Assembly (NCBI GenBank): GCA_004794655.1
Contig: SMMW01000650.1
Span: 1,367,501 to 1,431,500 of the forward strand
Length of the DNA: 64,000 nucleotides
From: Marisa cornuarietis
Taxonomy: Eukaryota > Mollusca > Gastropoda > Architaenioglossa > Ampullariidae
Direction of reading: 5' to 3'
Part shown: one piece after another, positions 13,901 through 25,211 of the stretch
Layout: each line of letters starts with the position of its first letter
How positions within the stretch are numbered: position 1 is the stretch's first letter
Notes under the pieces: generated by a model
What the model was told of the DNA's origin: nothing
Seen by the model: the letters and a program-made list of their open reading frames with translations, nothing else
Databases searched by the model: none
Translations under genes and position numbers: made by a program

Positions 13901-16900
13901 AGGAAATGCATCCGTGCATCTTGCACTTAAAGGGTTGGTTTAGACTGAATTTAGCCGAGTCATTGGTCAGTCTTGTCACTAAAATATAAAATAAGAGTAC
14001 GAATGCCTCCTCGTATAATGTTTCATTTACCCGAGTTTCCATTCAAGCGTGTACAGGAAGTCACTACGGGGATAACTGCAGCTACCCGTGCGGCAAGTGT
14101 GCAAATAACGAAGTCTGCCACCCGGTGACTGGTATTTGTGACAATGGATGTCAGTCCAGCTACATGGCACCCTACTGCAGCGAAAGTAAGAACATTATGG
14201 AAGATCAGTTTCTACTAAAGAATCCATCGAACAGCTATTATCTGATGGCATAAAAATACTAGATTAGATTGTTAGTTAGTTTTATGACTAACGGATCCTA
14301 ACCTGCATCAAAAAAAGACTTCTATGTTTAATATGTCTGAATCTCCATTTGCAGAATGTATTTATGGTTACTATGGACACAACTGTAGCCACACCTGCGG
14401 CAAGTGCGCCAGAAATACTTCATGTGACCCGAACTCTGGTGACTGCCTGTCCGGATGTCAGAGCGGTTATCACAGTCATTTATGTGATAAAAGTAAGGAC
14501 AGTAGCCGCCATAACATTATTCGGACTTTTGTTACAGTGATGCATACATTAAGCTCCCTAATTATATACAAACATGATCATATACACTTATTTCAAAATA
14601 CCACTTTACAGTGGACTTCATATATATATATATATACTGCTGACATTTTCTTACAAAATAAAGTAATATAAAGGGATATTTAGACATTGGATACACGTGC
14701 TTAGGCTCAGTCTTACATTACACCCAGACCTAGCTGTCTATGTCTTAATGTTTTCGTAAGACGGAGAACTATAATGGTGGTAGTAGAAATAGTTTGCCAA
14801 CGTCTATTTTAATGTAGCCTTTGTTGAAGATCTCTACAATTAAATTTGAATTTCATTTTTTTTAAATGAAGCGTGTACTGCTGGTTACTATGGAGATAAC
14901 TGTACCACCATGTGTGGCCAGTGTGCAGAGGGATCTACATGTCATTATGTCACTGGCAAGTGTTTGTCGGGATGCCAGACTGGGTATCAAGGAGACTTAT
15001 GCGATACCCTGAGAGGTAAACACAACCAACGTTTGCTCTCTTTTACTCGTCCGTGCATCTACATGTACACGTGAACTTCTGTTTGTTTCACCTCACAAGG
15101 GACTTAACAAAATTGTGCCCCGTTGTCAGAACTTGTAAAATAGGTTACATGTATATTGAAAGAGACGATTATAGGTGTCAGTGCAAAGGCCATGAGTATA
15201 GTCGGCTGTTTCTTATACGTGTTAGAATTTAGTAGGAAAAATATCCAAAAGAATTAATTTTTTATTCATGTGTTCTAATCTCTTGTACAGCAGCTGGTGG
15301 TGGTGTCAATGCAGCAGCAATCGGGGGCGCCATCGCCGCAGTTGTCATTGTCTTAGTTGTTATCGTTTTTATCATCTTTTTTGTCATCAGGTGACTGATT
15401 TCTATAATTTTCTTTCTGTATGTCTTTGCTCCTGAATCACAGCACTAAAACTTTATTAAAGATTCTAAGTCTTTTTTTCATTCTCACTCACATGAACCTT
15501 TGTGCTTTCGTAATGTTAAAAAAAACTCACGTTTTTCAAGTTGTTAGCTGTCTGCTTTTGTTGAGCTTTTTCTTTAGAGAGATATCTGAGTTAGGGTTAC
15601 GGTTGGTGTCAGACAGCGTGTAAACACATATTTTAAGTACTTACACGCATACTCAAAAGAAAAGTAAAAGAGATGATGGGAAATATGTTGACGAAAAGCC
15701 CACTACTTGATGCATTAGTTTTTTTTGAGGGGACGAGTGTTTGCTTTTGTCTTTTACATCAGAAAGATTCCCTATACTTATTATTCCTTTTAATCATGCT
15801 TTTAATCATGTTTAACACCAGACACAAGCGTCGTACTGGAAAGAAACCGAAAACAGCGGATGCCCCTCAGAGAGAACCAATCATAAATCAGAGTGACTAC
15901 ACATCGTCAGCACCTTCCGATCTTGCAGGTTCACAGACATATCCCATTCAAAGCAAGATGTTTTAGATGTCTTCATCACTTTATTAACACACGTAATTAA
16001 ATTAATTTAAAAAATCAGTCTTTTGTATCCTAAAATTAGAAGCATTATGTGAAACGCTAATGAAATCAGGTGGATCGTGAGTGAAATATTACAAATTTAG
16101 AAATCAGTGTGATATGGATTTGACTTTCTGTCGAAATCGTCCCTTCTAACACGTGACCATATTGAACCTTAACCCTGACATTCTTGACATTTATCAGGAA
16201 TATGTTTAGGAGAGGTGCAAGGGAGAACATTCTAAGTTTATAAATGTTATATTTGTTCAAGACACAAATCGACAAATGAACAAACCAAGTGCTCAAGTGA
16301 ACCCAGTTAAAAGAAAGGCCGTTGGACAAGACAAACACCCGACGCCCAACGCCGGCGACGACGTCTATATGAATGTGAAGTTACAGCCCGTAGCTGCTAA
16401 TGATGTCGTTGACGAACCGGTTGAGTATAAAGAGGCTGATGACAATGTGTACACCAACGACAACGTATACGCCTCGTTCCGAGCATCCGGGCCTCTACTG
16501 GACAGCGTGCAGCGCGCCCTGGTGGAGCTTCTGGCCTCGGACCAACTATCAGGGCAATTCAAGGTAAAAAAATTAGTAGTAGTAGTAGCAGTATATGGCT
16601 TCCAACATTTACAGAAAGTAAAAATATCCAGTAAGAATTGCTGTTTCAGGCGTTGATCGCCGTTCCAATTGCCAGTTCTTTTGCTTTCTAAGATAAACCC
16701 TGGTTTTTGTGTTGTGGGAAGTGAAGAAGAAAGGTGAGAATGGGGGAAGTGTTTCAAGACAAATCCTTTAAAAGTCGAAATTGCAAGCTCCTGGTTGCCA
16801 ACTCTGGAAGTATAACAATTTTTTGATCGTCCTGTCATACAGGAATTACCAAAGGGTCTTACAGACACCCACGAATCGGCGAAAGTCAAGGCGAACATTA

Positions 16901-19900
16901 AGAAGAACAGATACACATCAGTCGTGCCTTGTATGTGAATATTTCAATCTGTTTTTTTAAACCAGGTATCGTATTTGTGGACTTCCACAAGATACAATGG
17001 GACGTTTTTAAACTTCTTGCCTTAACTTGCTGTTTTAATGAAGCTGTTGTCACAGATTGTTCTATGTTACTTATTTTATAATACTTTATTCTTATGAGTT
17101 TATTTTAGTATGCAAGCAATTTATTTTGCAATAGAATCATTTATCATCATATTTTCACTGTTTTTATACTTAGCATCCCTCTTTTTATCCTCTCTTTCTC
17201 TCTCACACCAATGTGCTTTTTCTTCTCTGCTACCTGTGTAGAAAATGCTTGCGGGTCAGATATTCTTTAACCTGCGTCTCAAATTGGGTTTATTTTTTAT
17301 TTATAAATTGATTCATTGGTTTAGATGATTACAACCGAGTTATTCTCAACGATGGATATAAGGAAGGCACGGCAACAGACTACATAAATGCCAGTTATAT
17401 CACAGTAAGCATGCTACCACAACTACAACAAACACAACAGCAAAATCAACTAAAAATAAAAATGATGATGACGAGGATACCACAAAATCTTTTCCATATA
17501 TGTGTAGTTCACTGTTTTTATCTTATGTTGAATTACCTTGAGTGGTCTGCCAAAGTTGTGGTCAAGTAGCCTTTGGCATGTGGCATGAGATAAAATGAGC
17601 CAAGCAGTTATATTCAGAAACATTCAAAAAATATTTTGTGCAGTGGAGATTATATCTTGACATCTCCAAATATATATATATATATATATACAATCTTTCT
17701 TATGTGTAGATAATATGTAATGTCTATATATATTTTTTTTATTTTACGCTAGCATTAATTTATTCTCGTTATCAGCAGATTTCAATTGTTTCTAAAAAAG
17801 TTATTTTCTAAGAATAAATAATTTTGATTATATCCTGCAGGGCTTCAAGGAAGAGAAAAAATACATAGCCTCCCAGGGTATGTCTGCTCCGCTTTTTCTT
17901 TCTACATTTCTTTTAAGTTTTCTTTATAAACATCTCATCCTAATTCTGAAAAGAATTTTAACGCGAATTGTAGTATTCCCTGATTGAAATCGCTGACTCA
18001 GATCTACTCCCCAACCCTCTTGCAGGCCCTCGTGACCATACAATAGACGACTTCTGGCGAATGGTGTGGCAGGAGAACGTGACTCAGATAGTCATGCTGA
18101 CCAACACTGTTGAGGGAGGACAGGTGAGATACACTACAGCTGGCTGTCAGTGTTTTTTGTCGTTACCATCTTCTCCTTCTATTGTTGCTATTGTACGTGC
18201 CAATAAAAAGAGATTTCTACGAGTACAGCAACTGGGCTCAACAAAAAGATAATAATCCATGTATCTCTCTTTAACTTTTGGTTTCTTTTGACCTGCCTGG
18301 TATCTTCAGAACAAGTGCGCCGAGTACTGGCCGGCACCGCACACTACAGTGACGTATGGTCCTGTCATGGTAACCGGAGTGGACGTCCAGCGCAGGGCCA
18401 ACTTCATCCTCAGGACATTTGTTGTGAAGACACAGAGTGTGAGTGTTCCTTTCAGTAAGAGAAGGATAAAAGTTGTGTTTAGGGTCACACGTGTGTATCG
18501 GTGCTTCTCTACGCGTTTACATGTAGCTGTAGGCTCAGAAAAAGACACAATTTTATACGACTTCTATAGAGCTATACTTACACGGGAGCGTGTTCAGTTC
18601 GTACCTAGTGGACTGTTTATTTCTCTGTTTATGTCTGTAGGTATGTTTAAGAGAGATAGGGAGAGGGTTCGAGTTTGCGTGCATGCGCGCAGATGTGTGT
18701 GGGGGTGTTTGTCATAGAGAGAGAGGTCGAAGAAGATTTACAAAGCATTAGGATGAAAAGACCGATAAGGGGTTCATACTGTCGACTCGAGACTTTTTTT
18801 CATAAATTTCTTCCCTTTGACCACTGTTGTCCGTTCATATGGTGTTTGTAGGACAATGCTACACGAGAGGTGGAGCAGTACCACTACCTGGCCTGGCCTG
18901 ACCACGGGGTCCCCACCACCACCTCCCTCCTCAACTTCTGGCGCTTTGCCAGGTCACGTGCCCCGCACTCACCGCCGCCACCTGTACTGGTGCACTGCAC
19001 GTGAGTCGCGTTCTGGTTTTACACGGGGATATCATAATCACGGACCTTCATCTACTGGATGAGTGTCTCTCATTCGTTGCCTCTTTGCGCTATCATAGGA
19101 GTGACCAATTGTAACCAACCCTACAAACGTTAGGTTTTCACTTCCGTTTTCAATTTCAAAATGGCGGGTTTTCCTAAAGTCGAAGAAAATTTAGAAGTAA
19201 TTAAGCTTTTCTGCCATAAGAACCTTGTTAAAGAAGATTGATTGCAAAATCAACAGTAGTATTTTCTGTAAAATGTATTTTGGTTGTTTATAGAAAACGC
19301 ATGTGAGTTTATCGTCAAATTTTGTCATATAAAACCATCGTCACAACAGATGCCATTGACTTGCTCTACCACTAACAATTTTTTTTTAAAAGCATTGTTT
19401 TTTATTTTGGGACACAATTATATAGATTATTCTGTTACAAAAAGCCTATACTTTAAGAATTAATTTAATAAATGCCACATATGAAGGTCCGTGGTAGCAC
19501 TAAGTTCACGACAACGCTATTTACTAGCAGACGACAATAGGGAAGTCGCCCGGTGCTAAGGTCGGTTGCTATTGTAAGCTATGATGGCGACGAGGATAGA
19601 TGTTTACTTTTTGTTGAGGATAACGACATCTCGCTTTATTGGTATGACATCCAACAAATCAACAATTTGCACCTGTCCATTTTTTTTCGAATCCATTTAT
19701 GTCTGCAAACCACTGACCTTTATTAAAATTAAATGAAGGTCCGTGTCTCTTCACAACAGCAAAACGGGCTCGCTGATAAGGAAAGCCGAGACTTACACTG
19801 GATATAAACCTGAGACAATTTATGCTGACTTATACTGTACATACATGCGCCAACAGTAAGCCAAGGAAACCAGCACGTGTTTTGTAAATAAGATTTAGTA

Positions 19901-22900
19901 AATAACTTTAGTCTTGACCTCTTTTTCTAAATTCGTTTAAAGAAAAATCTCCTTTGCTTACTTCCTGTCTTATATTTAAGCGCTGGCGTCGGGAGAACAG
20001 GAACTTACATCGGTCTGGACTTCGCCTTCGAGGAAGCCGTGGCCATAGGAAAAGTCAATGTTCTTGATGTTGTTCTCAAAATGCGTAAAGAACGCTGCAT
20101 CATGGTCCAGACCTTGGTGAGTACAAGAAATAGTAAAGCTTAAAATAATGAGCGATAATTTCCTACTGTCTTTAATTCAGGTTGAAATGTCTTTATTTCT
20201 GTCATCTCTTGTCTGCCAGCTTACTTGTTTGTCAGCCTGTTTGTCTGAATGGCAAGCTGGCTATATATCCGTTCATTCTTTCCAACAACTTATGGTTTTT
20301 AATAAGTATCTGTAATATCTGTTGCAACAGAATAAGCATGAATCAAAAGAAACTTTTGTGTGTTTTTTTACTGCCCGATGTGCTTAGCTGAATGTCACCT
20401 AACTGAAATAATTTCCACGACAGGCGCAGTATGTATTTCTTCACAGGGTTCTTTTGGAAGCCTACACTGGACGTAGCACATCCTTCGACATCCGCGCATT
20501 TGAGGCTAGTTTCCCCGGGCCTTTCGATGCTCACAAAGAGAACCCTGTAGTCGACGCTGAATTTCAGGTAGTACAAAACATATGAGAGTACTAAAATATT
20601 AGACAATCCTCGATTTTTATCAACCAAATCGTGTAGTCAAAGCTTCTATGCAATCACGTGTTCACAAATCTTTTGCATAAGAAGACGATCCCTACTTTAA
20701 TTAAAATCCAAGGCTAAAGATGAATATCAGAAACGAATTAATAAATAAAATATGTAATAAATTAATGGCTTTCAAAGCTCGTGTAGAAAAGCTCCTCCTC
20801 TGTTTTCTTTTCAAAATGCATGTCAGGTGCAACATAGACGTGTAGTAGGATGAATCTTGACACACGAGGCCTTGATTTTTGTTAGAGGATTATGCAGATG
20901 AGATCGTTGACGCCAGAACTGACGTACAAAGATGCTAGAGAAACAGAAAACATGGACAAGAACAGGAGTTTAAATGCCTTTCCTAGTGAGTGACTTAAGT
21001 GTTTCTTACAAAATAAGTCTATTGGCCTTGATGGCTTGTTGATGTTTTGCTTTGTTTTCGTTAAGTTTGATCATTTTACGTTTAGATACATCATTTAACG
21101 TTTAAATTCTGTTCCTTCAGAATTCTAGACAATAATAAAACTGACTGAAGTTGTTTATTAGCTTGTATAATGTTACAGGTGATGAACACCGGGTGTATCT
21201 GACAGCACGTGTACCCGGTAGAAATCAGTACATCAACGCTGTCTTCATGTCGGTGGGTCAAATGTACTTCACTCATTAATACACTAATCATGTTCTATAC
21301 TTTCACATTTATTTCTCTCTCTCAAAATATGTACATATAGACACACACAAATGCGTGTGTGTGTGTGTGGGAGAGAGAGAGGGACGAAAATAGAGAAAGA
21401 AACTCGAGTAGGACGCATTCGTAATATTCTAATTATTTCATTTCCTAATTATTATTGAGAAATATGCAATTTTCTTCCCAGAAGACTTTTGAGTTAATAT
21501 TTCTCCCTTTGAAATTTCAGTAATCCCATATAAAATCACTTCCATCGGTTTAGCTTTTTATATTTTATTGGTTAGATAATTTAAAAAATCTTATTGTCTT
21601 CTACTCACTGTACCACACTTTAGTGGTTATTTTTAAAAAACTTCACTTCTTTAGTTATTATTGAAAGAAATGGCACACTTTATTGGTCTTTGTGAAAGTA
21701 CTGAAAATGTTGTACAATGTTCAAAGGTTGTACACTCTATTTGAGTAACATCTTTGTTTCGTGAAATCAAGCCAGCGAAGTCTTTTGGATTTAGAACCAA
21801 GTTAAAAATTAATTTTGTAAACAAGCTTACGTGAGTTGATGGTGTTATAAGCTTGGGCAGTACATAGCTAAGACCTTTAACTGATTAGATCTATGGGAAG
21901 TTTAAAAAAGTAAAACAAAATACTTAAATTAATGCCGTAGAATGTAGCCAGAATGAGGTGACAAAAGATTTTTTTTCGATCGGTATACCTGGTACATGGG
22001 AGACTATTTAGTCCCAAGGTGTGGAAGGATGTCAGGTAATTCTTTGTAATACCCTTTAGCACAAAAGTTTTCTTTAAAATGTCTTGTACGTGCCAGGTTT
22101 GCATGATGGTGCATTCCTCTTCCGCTAAGACTTAGTAGTGAAGCCCCTGATTTTCTGTATCTTCAAGTCCTGCATGGTCTCGTATGTCCAGGCGTACCTC
22201 TGTAACAAAGGAAATATCCTCACACAGCTCCCCCTGCCAAACACACTGGTTGACTTCTGGCGTCTTGTAGACGGAAATGACGTCACGACTATTGTGTCTC
22301 TGGGTTCGAAGAGAGAGACAGAGTCAAAAGTGAGCACAGAACTACAAACCTACTTTATTAAATGAAATCGTCATCTGACACTTGTTCTGTTGTTGCCTCT
22401 GTGATCGCTAGTAAAAAAGAAAACTCTACACATTCTTGCCATTAACCACTCTACTTAAATCTAAGCCATCGCCAACAACTTGTCAGTGCCTTCGCCTAAC
22501 TGCATATTGTTCAGAAAAAGGATGTGAATCACGAGAGGATTTCTGCATACATTTTCACAAGAGACAATACAAAATCACCAAATACACGATAAACTAATAT
22601 TTCGTTGTAGCTGTCATGTATAGAAGACGATGTAGAAAATTGTTTCAATATTGTGTATATATGTATATATATATATATATATTTGTTTCCCTGGTAGGAT
22701 TTCTGTCAGTACTGGCCAGTCAACGAGAAGTTGTCCATCCATTCTGAGCCGTATGTTGTCGGCGTCCAAAACATTTCCAAGCTGGGTAGTCGTACGACTT
22801 TGTACGAATTAAACGTGGAGAAAAAGGTGCGTGAAACCCTGAGATTAATGTTTTTTCCAAGTCACTTCGAGTCTCGTCGCTTAATTATTTCTTTATTCTT

Positions 22901-24542
22901 CTTAAGTAAGCTTCATGGGCACACTGTTATCGTACAAGAAAGAAATGTTGTTAATATTCACCCATCTTAAGATGTTTTCTCACATTAGAGAGGCTGTAAG
23001 ATGCGTGCTTCCTATTAATTGAATCCATCAATTGACGACTTCTCCCCCTCCCAGGCTACGACGGTTTTGCTCTTCCTTACGATGTGTTTGTACTACTCTT
23101 TTGACTGGATGGATGGGTGGTTGCTCTGGTGGGAAAGTGTTTCACACATAGGTGATTTTGCACAATGAGAAAACCGGAGTACCCGCAAAAAACCTCCGAC
23201 GGACAATCTCTCTCACGTTCATAGAACATTCCGAGACGAGAAGTGATTCTAGTGTCTCTCCCTACAATGGTGACGGGCAAGTGTTTTAATCACTGCACTA
23301 CCAAGCACTCCATCTTTAAATCTTTTGAGTTGCATGCATTACATACACATGTCCGTATGCATGCGGGTATGATTAGAAATAACAATGTTTCTCTATAGCT
23401 GTCGATACAAAAGAAATATTTATAAAATTACACGCACAAAGGTATGGTATATTTAATCTTTCCACGATATTCTTCTCATGAAAATATCTCTGTGTACAGG
23501 GCTCGCAAGACGAGCGTAGTGTTACCTTAGTTCGTTTCGAAGACTGGTCTGAAGAAATACCTGGAAACATCTCAGAGTTGTTATCCTTAATCAGCTTCGT
23601 GGACAGTCGCCGGGAGGCAGACGACAACAGCAGCCCCATCATCATTCAGTGCATGTGAGTTCCTACTCTTTGTTGACGGTTTTATCATTCTGCAGAATGC
23701 CAGCTTTTCCTGTGATGAAGACACAAAGCACACACCAGTTTACAGTACAACTTGCCCTCTTTCATGACTGGTCAGGTGAAGAGACTGTTAGATGGCTACA
23801 CGTCTATAACAACGGTTCGACGATGTAGATTCATTTGATATTTTGAAGTGTAGAGGAGCATTACCTATTTCTTGTGGTGGTAAGTCGGAATCGAGCTTCA
23901 AATAAAATTTGTGAAATGTCTTTTGTGAAGGGACGGGGTGGCCAAGAGCGGGTTGTTCAGCGCTTTGTGTGACGTCATCAGCCGATTGAAGCGTGACAAG
24001 GAAACGGACGTGTACATGACGGTGAGGGAGCTGCACACCGTCACGCCTCAAGCTCTGACCTCAGTGGTGAGTTGTGGAACTTTGCATGTCATTAAATTAA
24101 AGTCAGAAAACCGCAGGTCATTCTACATATACACATTAAAATTATGAGATATATATGATATATAGACATATATTAAGAAAGAGAGAGAGGCTCTGCATTT
24201 AAAAAAAATATTGAATAACTTTCTTTAGAAATTGTAAAATCTTTGGAAAATGTATGAAGAACAGATTTCGTGTTTAAATTACACGTATTTGTAAACTGAT
24301 CTGTAGACCAAGGAGTTTAAGTTCTTCATTTTCAAAATCGCTTAATTCTTCATTCTGTCATTTTACCTAGATCATTGTCAAAACTGATTAGTTGCAGTGC
24401 TTGCTATTTCAACCCCTCGCTACGAGCTGAATATAAAATGTTAAACAATTGCTAAAACTGTTGACAGGTTCAGTACCGCTACCTGTACGAAGTGGCTCAC
24501 CACTGGCTGTGTGATTTGAATGTGTACGCCAATGCTAGCTGA
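5176..24542 (+). CDS. Gene 2: receptor-type tyrosine phosphatase with F5/8C and EGF ectodomain (complete)
   Basis: Thirty exons join in phase into 3837 nt (1278 residues plus stop): 5176-5233, 8127-8213, 9034-9291, 10073-10258, 10696-10797, 11210-11344, 12229-12369, 12729-12863, 13340-13477, 14048-14185, 14355-14492, 14872-15015, 15291-15390, 15822-15928, 16262-16563, 16843-16930, 17325-17404, 17841-17877, 18026-18123, 18310-18438, 18852-19000, 19981-20116, 20424-20567, 20886-20985, 21179-21252, 22192-22329, 22698-22826, 23500-23654, 23931-24066, 24468-24542. The product is a single-pass membrane protein that should remove phosphate from phosphotyrosine through D1 (Cys916, Arg922, Asp884), with an inactive D2 (Cys1208, Lys1214). 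The start ATG was chosen because it opens a hydrophobic signal peptide ending at a phase-1 donor. The least certain junctions are those of exons 14, 15 and 26. The family layout is known for invertebrate RPTPs only in general terms; the ligand is unknown. Confidence 0.88.
5789..5904. repeat. Long imperfect inverted repeat (hairpin)
   Basis: Bases 5800-5825 and 5868-5893 are inverted copies of 26 bp with one mismatch, around a 42-base loop. Pairing continues outward for about 11 more bases on each side with two mismatches. The transcript of either strand could fold into a stem of about 37 bp. It may be a small MITE relic or a miRNA-like hairpin. Confidence 0.75.
7580..7682. repeat. Compound CT / CA / CT / TA / GA microsatellite
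   Basis: Successive short runs of CT, CA, CT, TA and GA dinucleotides inside intron 1 of gene 2. Confidence 0.85.
8127..8213 (+). other. Gene 2 exon 2: short Cys-rich module
   Basis: A 29-residue phase 1-1 exon reading [19 protein letters not shown] and onward to a further Cys. Genes 3 and 4 have 27-residue equivalents (GEDCSCDGTGGCDTTNRC in gene 3). Five Cys are spaced C-x-C-x5-C-x5-C. It resembles half of an EGF or disulphide-rich linker; no named domain fits well. Confidence 0.75.
9034..10258 (+). other. Gene 2 exons 3-4: F5/8 type C, fucolectin-like domain
   Basis: Exons 9034-9291 and 10073-10258 (residues about 49-196) encode ENVALNK...[42 protein letters not shown] and CEVEVWG. This is the order of motifs of eel-fucolectin/tachylectin-4-like F5/8C lectin domains. 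The family binds glycans, often fucose, with calcium; binding by this copy is inferred. Both exons are phase 1-1, so the domain is split by one intron. Confidence 0.85.
9566..9661. repeat. Imperfect (CAT/CAC)n array
   Basis: Runs of ATC, ACC and CATCAAT units in intron 3 of gene 2. Confidence 0.85.
10696..15015 (+). other. Gene 2 exons 5-12: eight EGF-like modules
   Basis: Each exon encodes one module and begins and ends in phase 1. Exon 5 is short (34 residues, [15 protein letters not shown]). Exons 6-12 are 45-48 residues with the pattern C-x-x-G-[YF]-x-G-x-x-C-x3-C-G-x-C, a central C-x5-G-x-C and a terminal G-C-x-x-[GS]-[YFW/Q]...C. The spacing matches MEGF10/draper/SREC-type EGF repeats. 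Such arrays act as extracellular stalks or binding surfaces; no calcium-binding EGF consensus (DxD...) is seen. Confidence 0.88.
10900..10969. repeat. (TG)n microsatellite
   Basis: About 35 TG units in intron 5 of gene 2, just after a short CT run. Confidence 0.95.
15291..15390 (+). other. Gene 2 exon 13: transmembrane helix
   Basis: Encodes [20 protein letters not shown] followed by [13 protein letters not shown], then basic residues from the next exon (RHKRR). This is a Gly-rich linker, a helix of about 24 residues (about 562-586) and a stop-transfer signal. The exon enters in phase 1 and leaves in phase 2, so it is where the symmetrical ectodomain exons end. Confidence 0.92.
15822..16563 (+). 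other. Gene 2 exons 14-15: cytoplasmic juxtamembrane tail with Tyr motifs
   Basis: Residues about 587-723. Four tyrosines stand in acidic settings: DDVYMNV (Tyr658), PVEYKEA (Tyr678), DNVYTND (Tyr686) and DNVYASF (Tyr692). Y-M-N and Y-T-N fit the pY-x-N consensus for Grb2-type SH2 domains, which suggests a docking role; this is inference. A helical stretch [10 protein letters not shown] follows before D1. The donor at 15929 (GTTCAC) is weaker than its neighbours. Confidence 0.72.
17660..17692. repeat. (TA)n microsatellite
   Basis: Short AT-rich TA run in the intron between D1 exons 17 and 18. Confidence 0.6.
19039..19745. mobile_element. Possible small transposon with GGACCTTCAT ends
   Basis: CACGGACCTTCAT at 19039-19051 is mirrored by ATGAAGGTCCGTG at 19733-19745, and again internally at 19481-19493. 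All lie in the intron that splits the D1 P-loop. The 13-bp inverted ends suggest a MITE or a nested pair. No clear target-site duplication was found, so the outer limits are uncertain. Confidence 0.45.
20886..24542 (+). other. Gene 2 exons 24-30: D2 pseudophosphatase domain
   Basis: Encodes [43 protein letters not shown] and QCMDGVAKSG (Cys1208 kept, His to Gln, Arg to Lys at 1214). The WPD aspartate is absent (WSE). Loss of both the phosphate-binding Arg and the general acid predicts no catalysis. D2 domains of RPTPs are commonly weak or dead and act in regulation or dimerisation. The protein ends in NVYANAS. Exon 26 is joined to a less certain acceptor at 22191. Confidence 0.86.
23070..23312 (-). 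mobile_element. tRNA-derived SINE
   Basis: On the minus strand a head like tRNA (TTGGTAGTGCAGTGATTAA resembles an A-box region) is followed about 120 bases on by CGGGTACTCCGGTTTTCTCA, a body segment shared by many metazoan tRNA-derived SINEs. It sits in an intron of gene 2. The left end near 23070 is approximate. Confidence 0.55.
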
Positions 24543-24889
24543 ACATTTTGCCACTGAACCTTTTACAAGAGGAACACCAGTACCAAAGCTATCTGAGCAT
24601 TGAGAAACGTCCAGACTTGTAGAATGTCCTTGTCCACCCTGTATGCATTCTTGAATGTAGATTAAGACATCATTATGCAAATACCAGTCTAGTAATTGTT
24701 TTATCATAATATATTTGGCACTCTTGATTTTTCTATTATCTTGTGTATAATAATAAGTAAAACGTCTCCTATGTGTTACATCGATGAAGAGGATGAGTTT
24801 CATTTTATATATATATATATATAGCGCTATTCGTGTATGAGAGATCTAAGAAAGGGTTTCATTCATTCCGAAAATTTATTACATTAGAC

Positions 24890-25068
24890 CAGAGATTTTC
24901 AAACTGTGGTACGCGAAGGTATGACGGGTGGTACACGTGCACCATGCGTCAAAATAAAAGAATGTATATATATATATTACGGGTGTTGTATGTAGGGCTC
25001 AGAGGTGGTACTTGCACAGTTGGAATTTTTTAAAGTGGTACTCGTCTGGAAAAGTTTGAAAACCTCTG
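24890..25068. mobile_element. Non-autonomous hAT element (MITE) with 8-bp TSD
   Basis: The ends are CAGAGATTTTCAAACTGTGG and the inverse of CAGAGGTTTTCAAACTTTTC, about 20 bp with few mismatches. Both flanks carry CATTAGAC (24882-24889 and 25069-25076), a perfect 8-bp target duplication. The end sequence, followed by GTACGCG, is of the hAT type. At 179 bp it has no coding capacity. Confidence 0.9.
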
Positions 25069-25119
25069 CATTAGACCGAATACCTTCAAACTTCCAAATG
25101 GATACCTGCGCATTACAAA

Positions 25120-25123
25120 TGGA

Positions 25124-25209
<86 letters not shown>
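25120..25209. repeat. (ATC)n microsatellite
   Basis: Thirty perfect triplets just downstream of the hAT element. The poly-Met and poly-Ile frames across it are not genes. Confidence 0.95.

Positions 25210-25211
<2 letters not shown>

Larger units (their letters stand above)
16843..20567 (+). other. Gene 2 exons 16-23: D1 tyrosine phosphatase domain, active-looking
   Basis: All core PTP motifs are present in order: KNRY (744-747), [31 protein letters not shown] with general-acid Asp884, the P-loop VHCTAGVGRTG with nucleophile Cys916 and Arg922 (split by the intron 19001-19980), and the Q-loop VQT (Gln960) with QYVFLH. The only unusual P-loop residue is Thr for the common Ser after the Cys. 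The reaction is hydrolysis of phosphotyrosine; substrates are unknown. Confidence 0.92.

Noticed and set aside
16365..16916. 183-codon minus-strand frame
   Set aside because: It is antisense to gene 2 exons 15-16, whose plus-strand reading has clear PTP and tail motifs.
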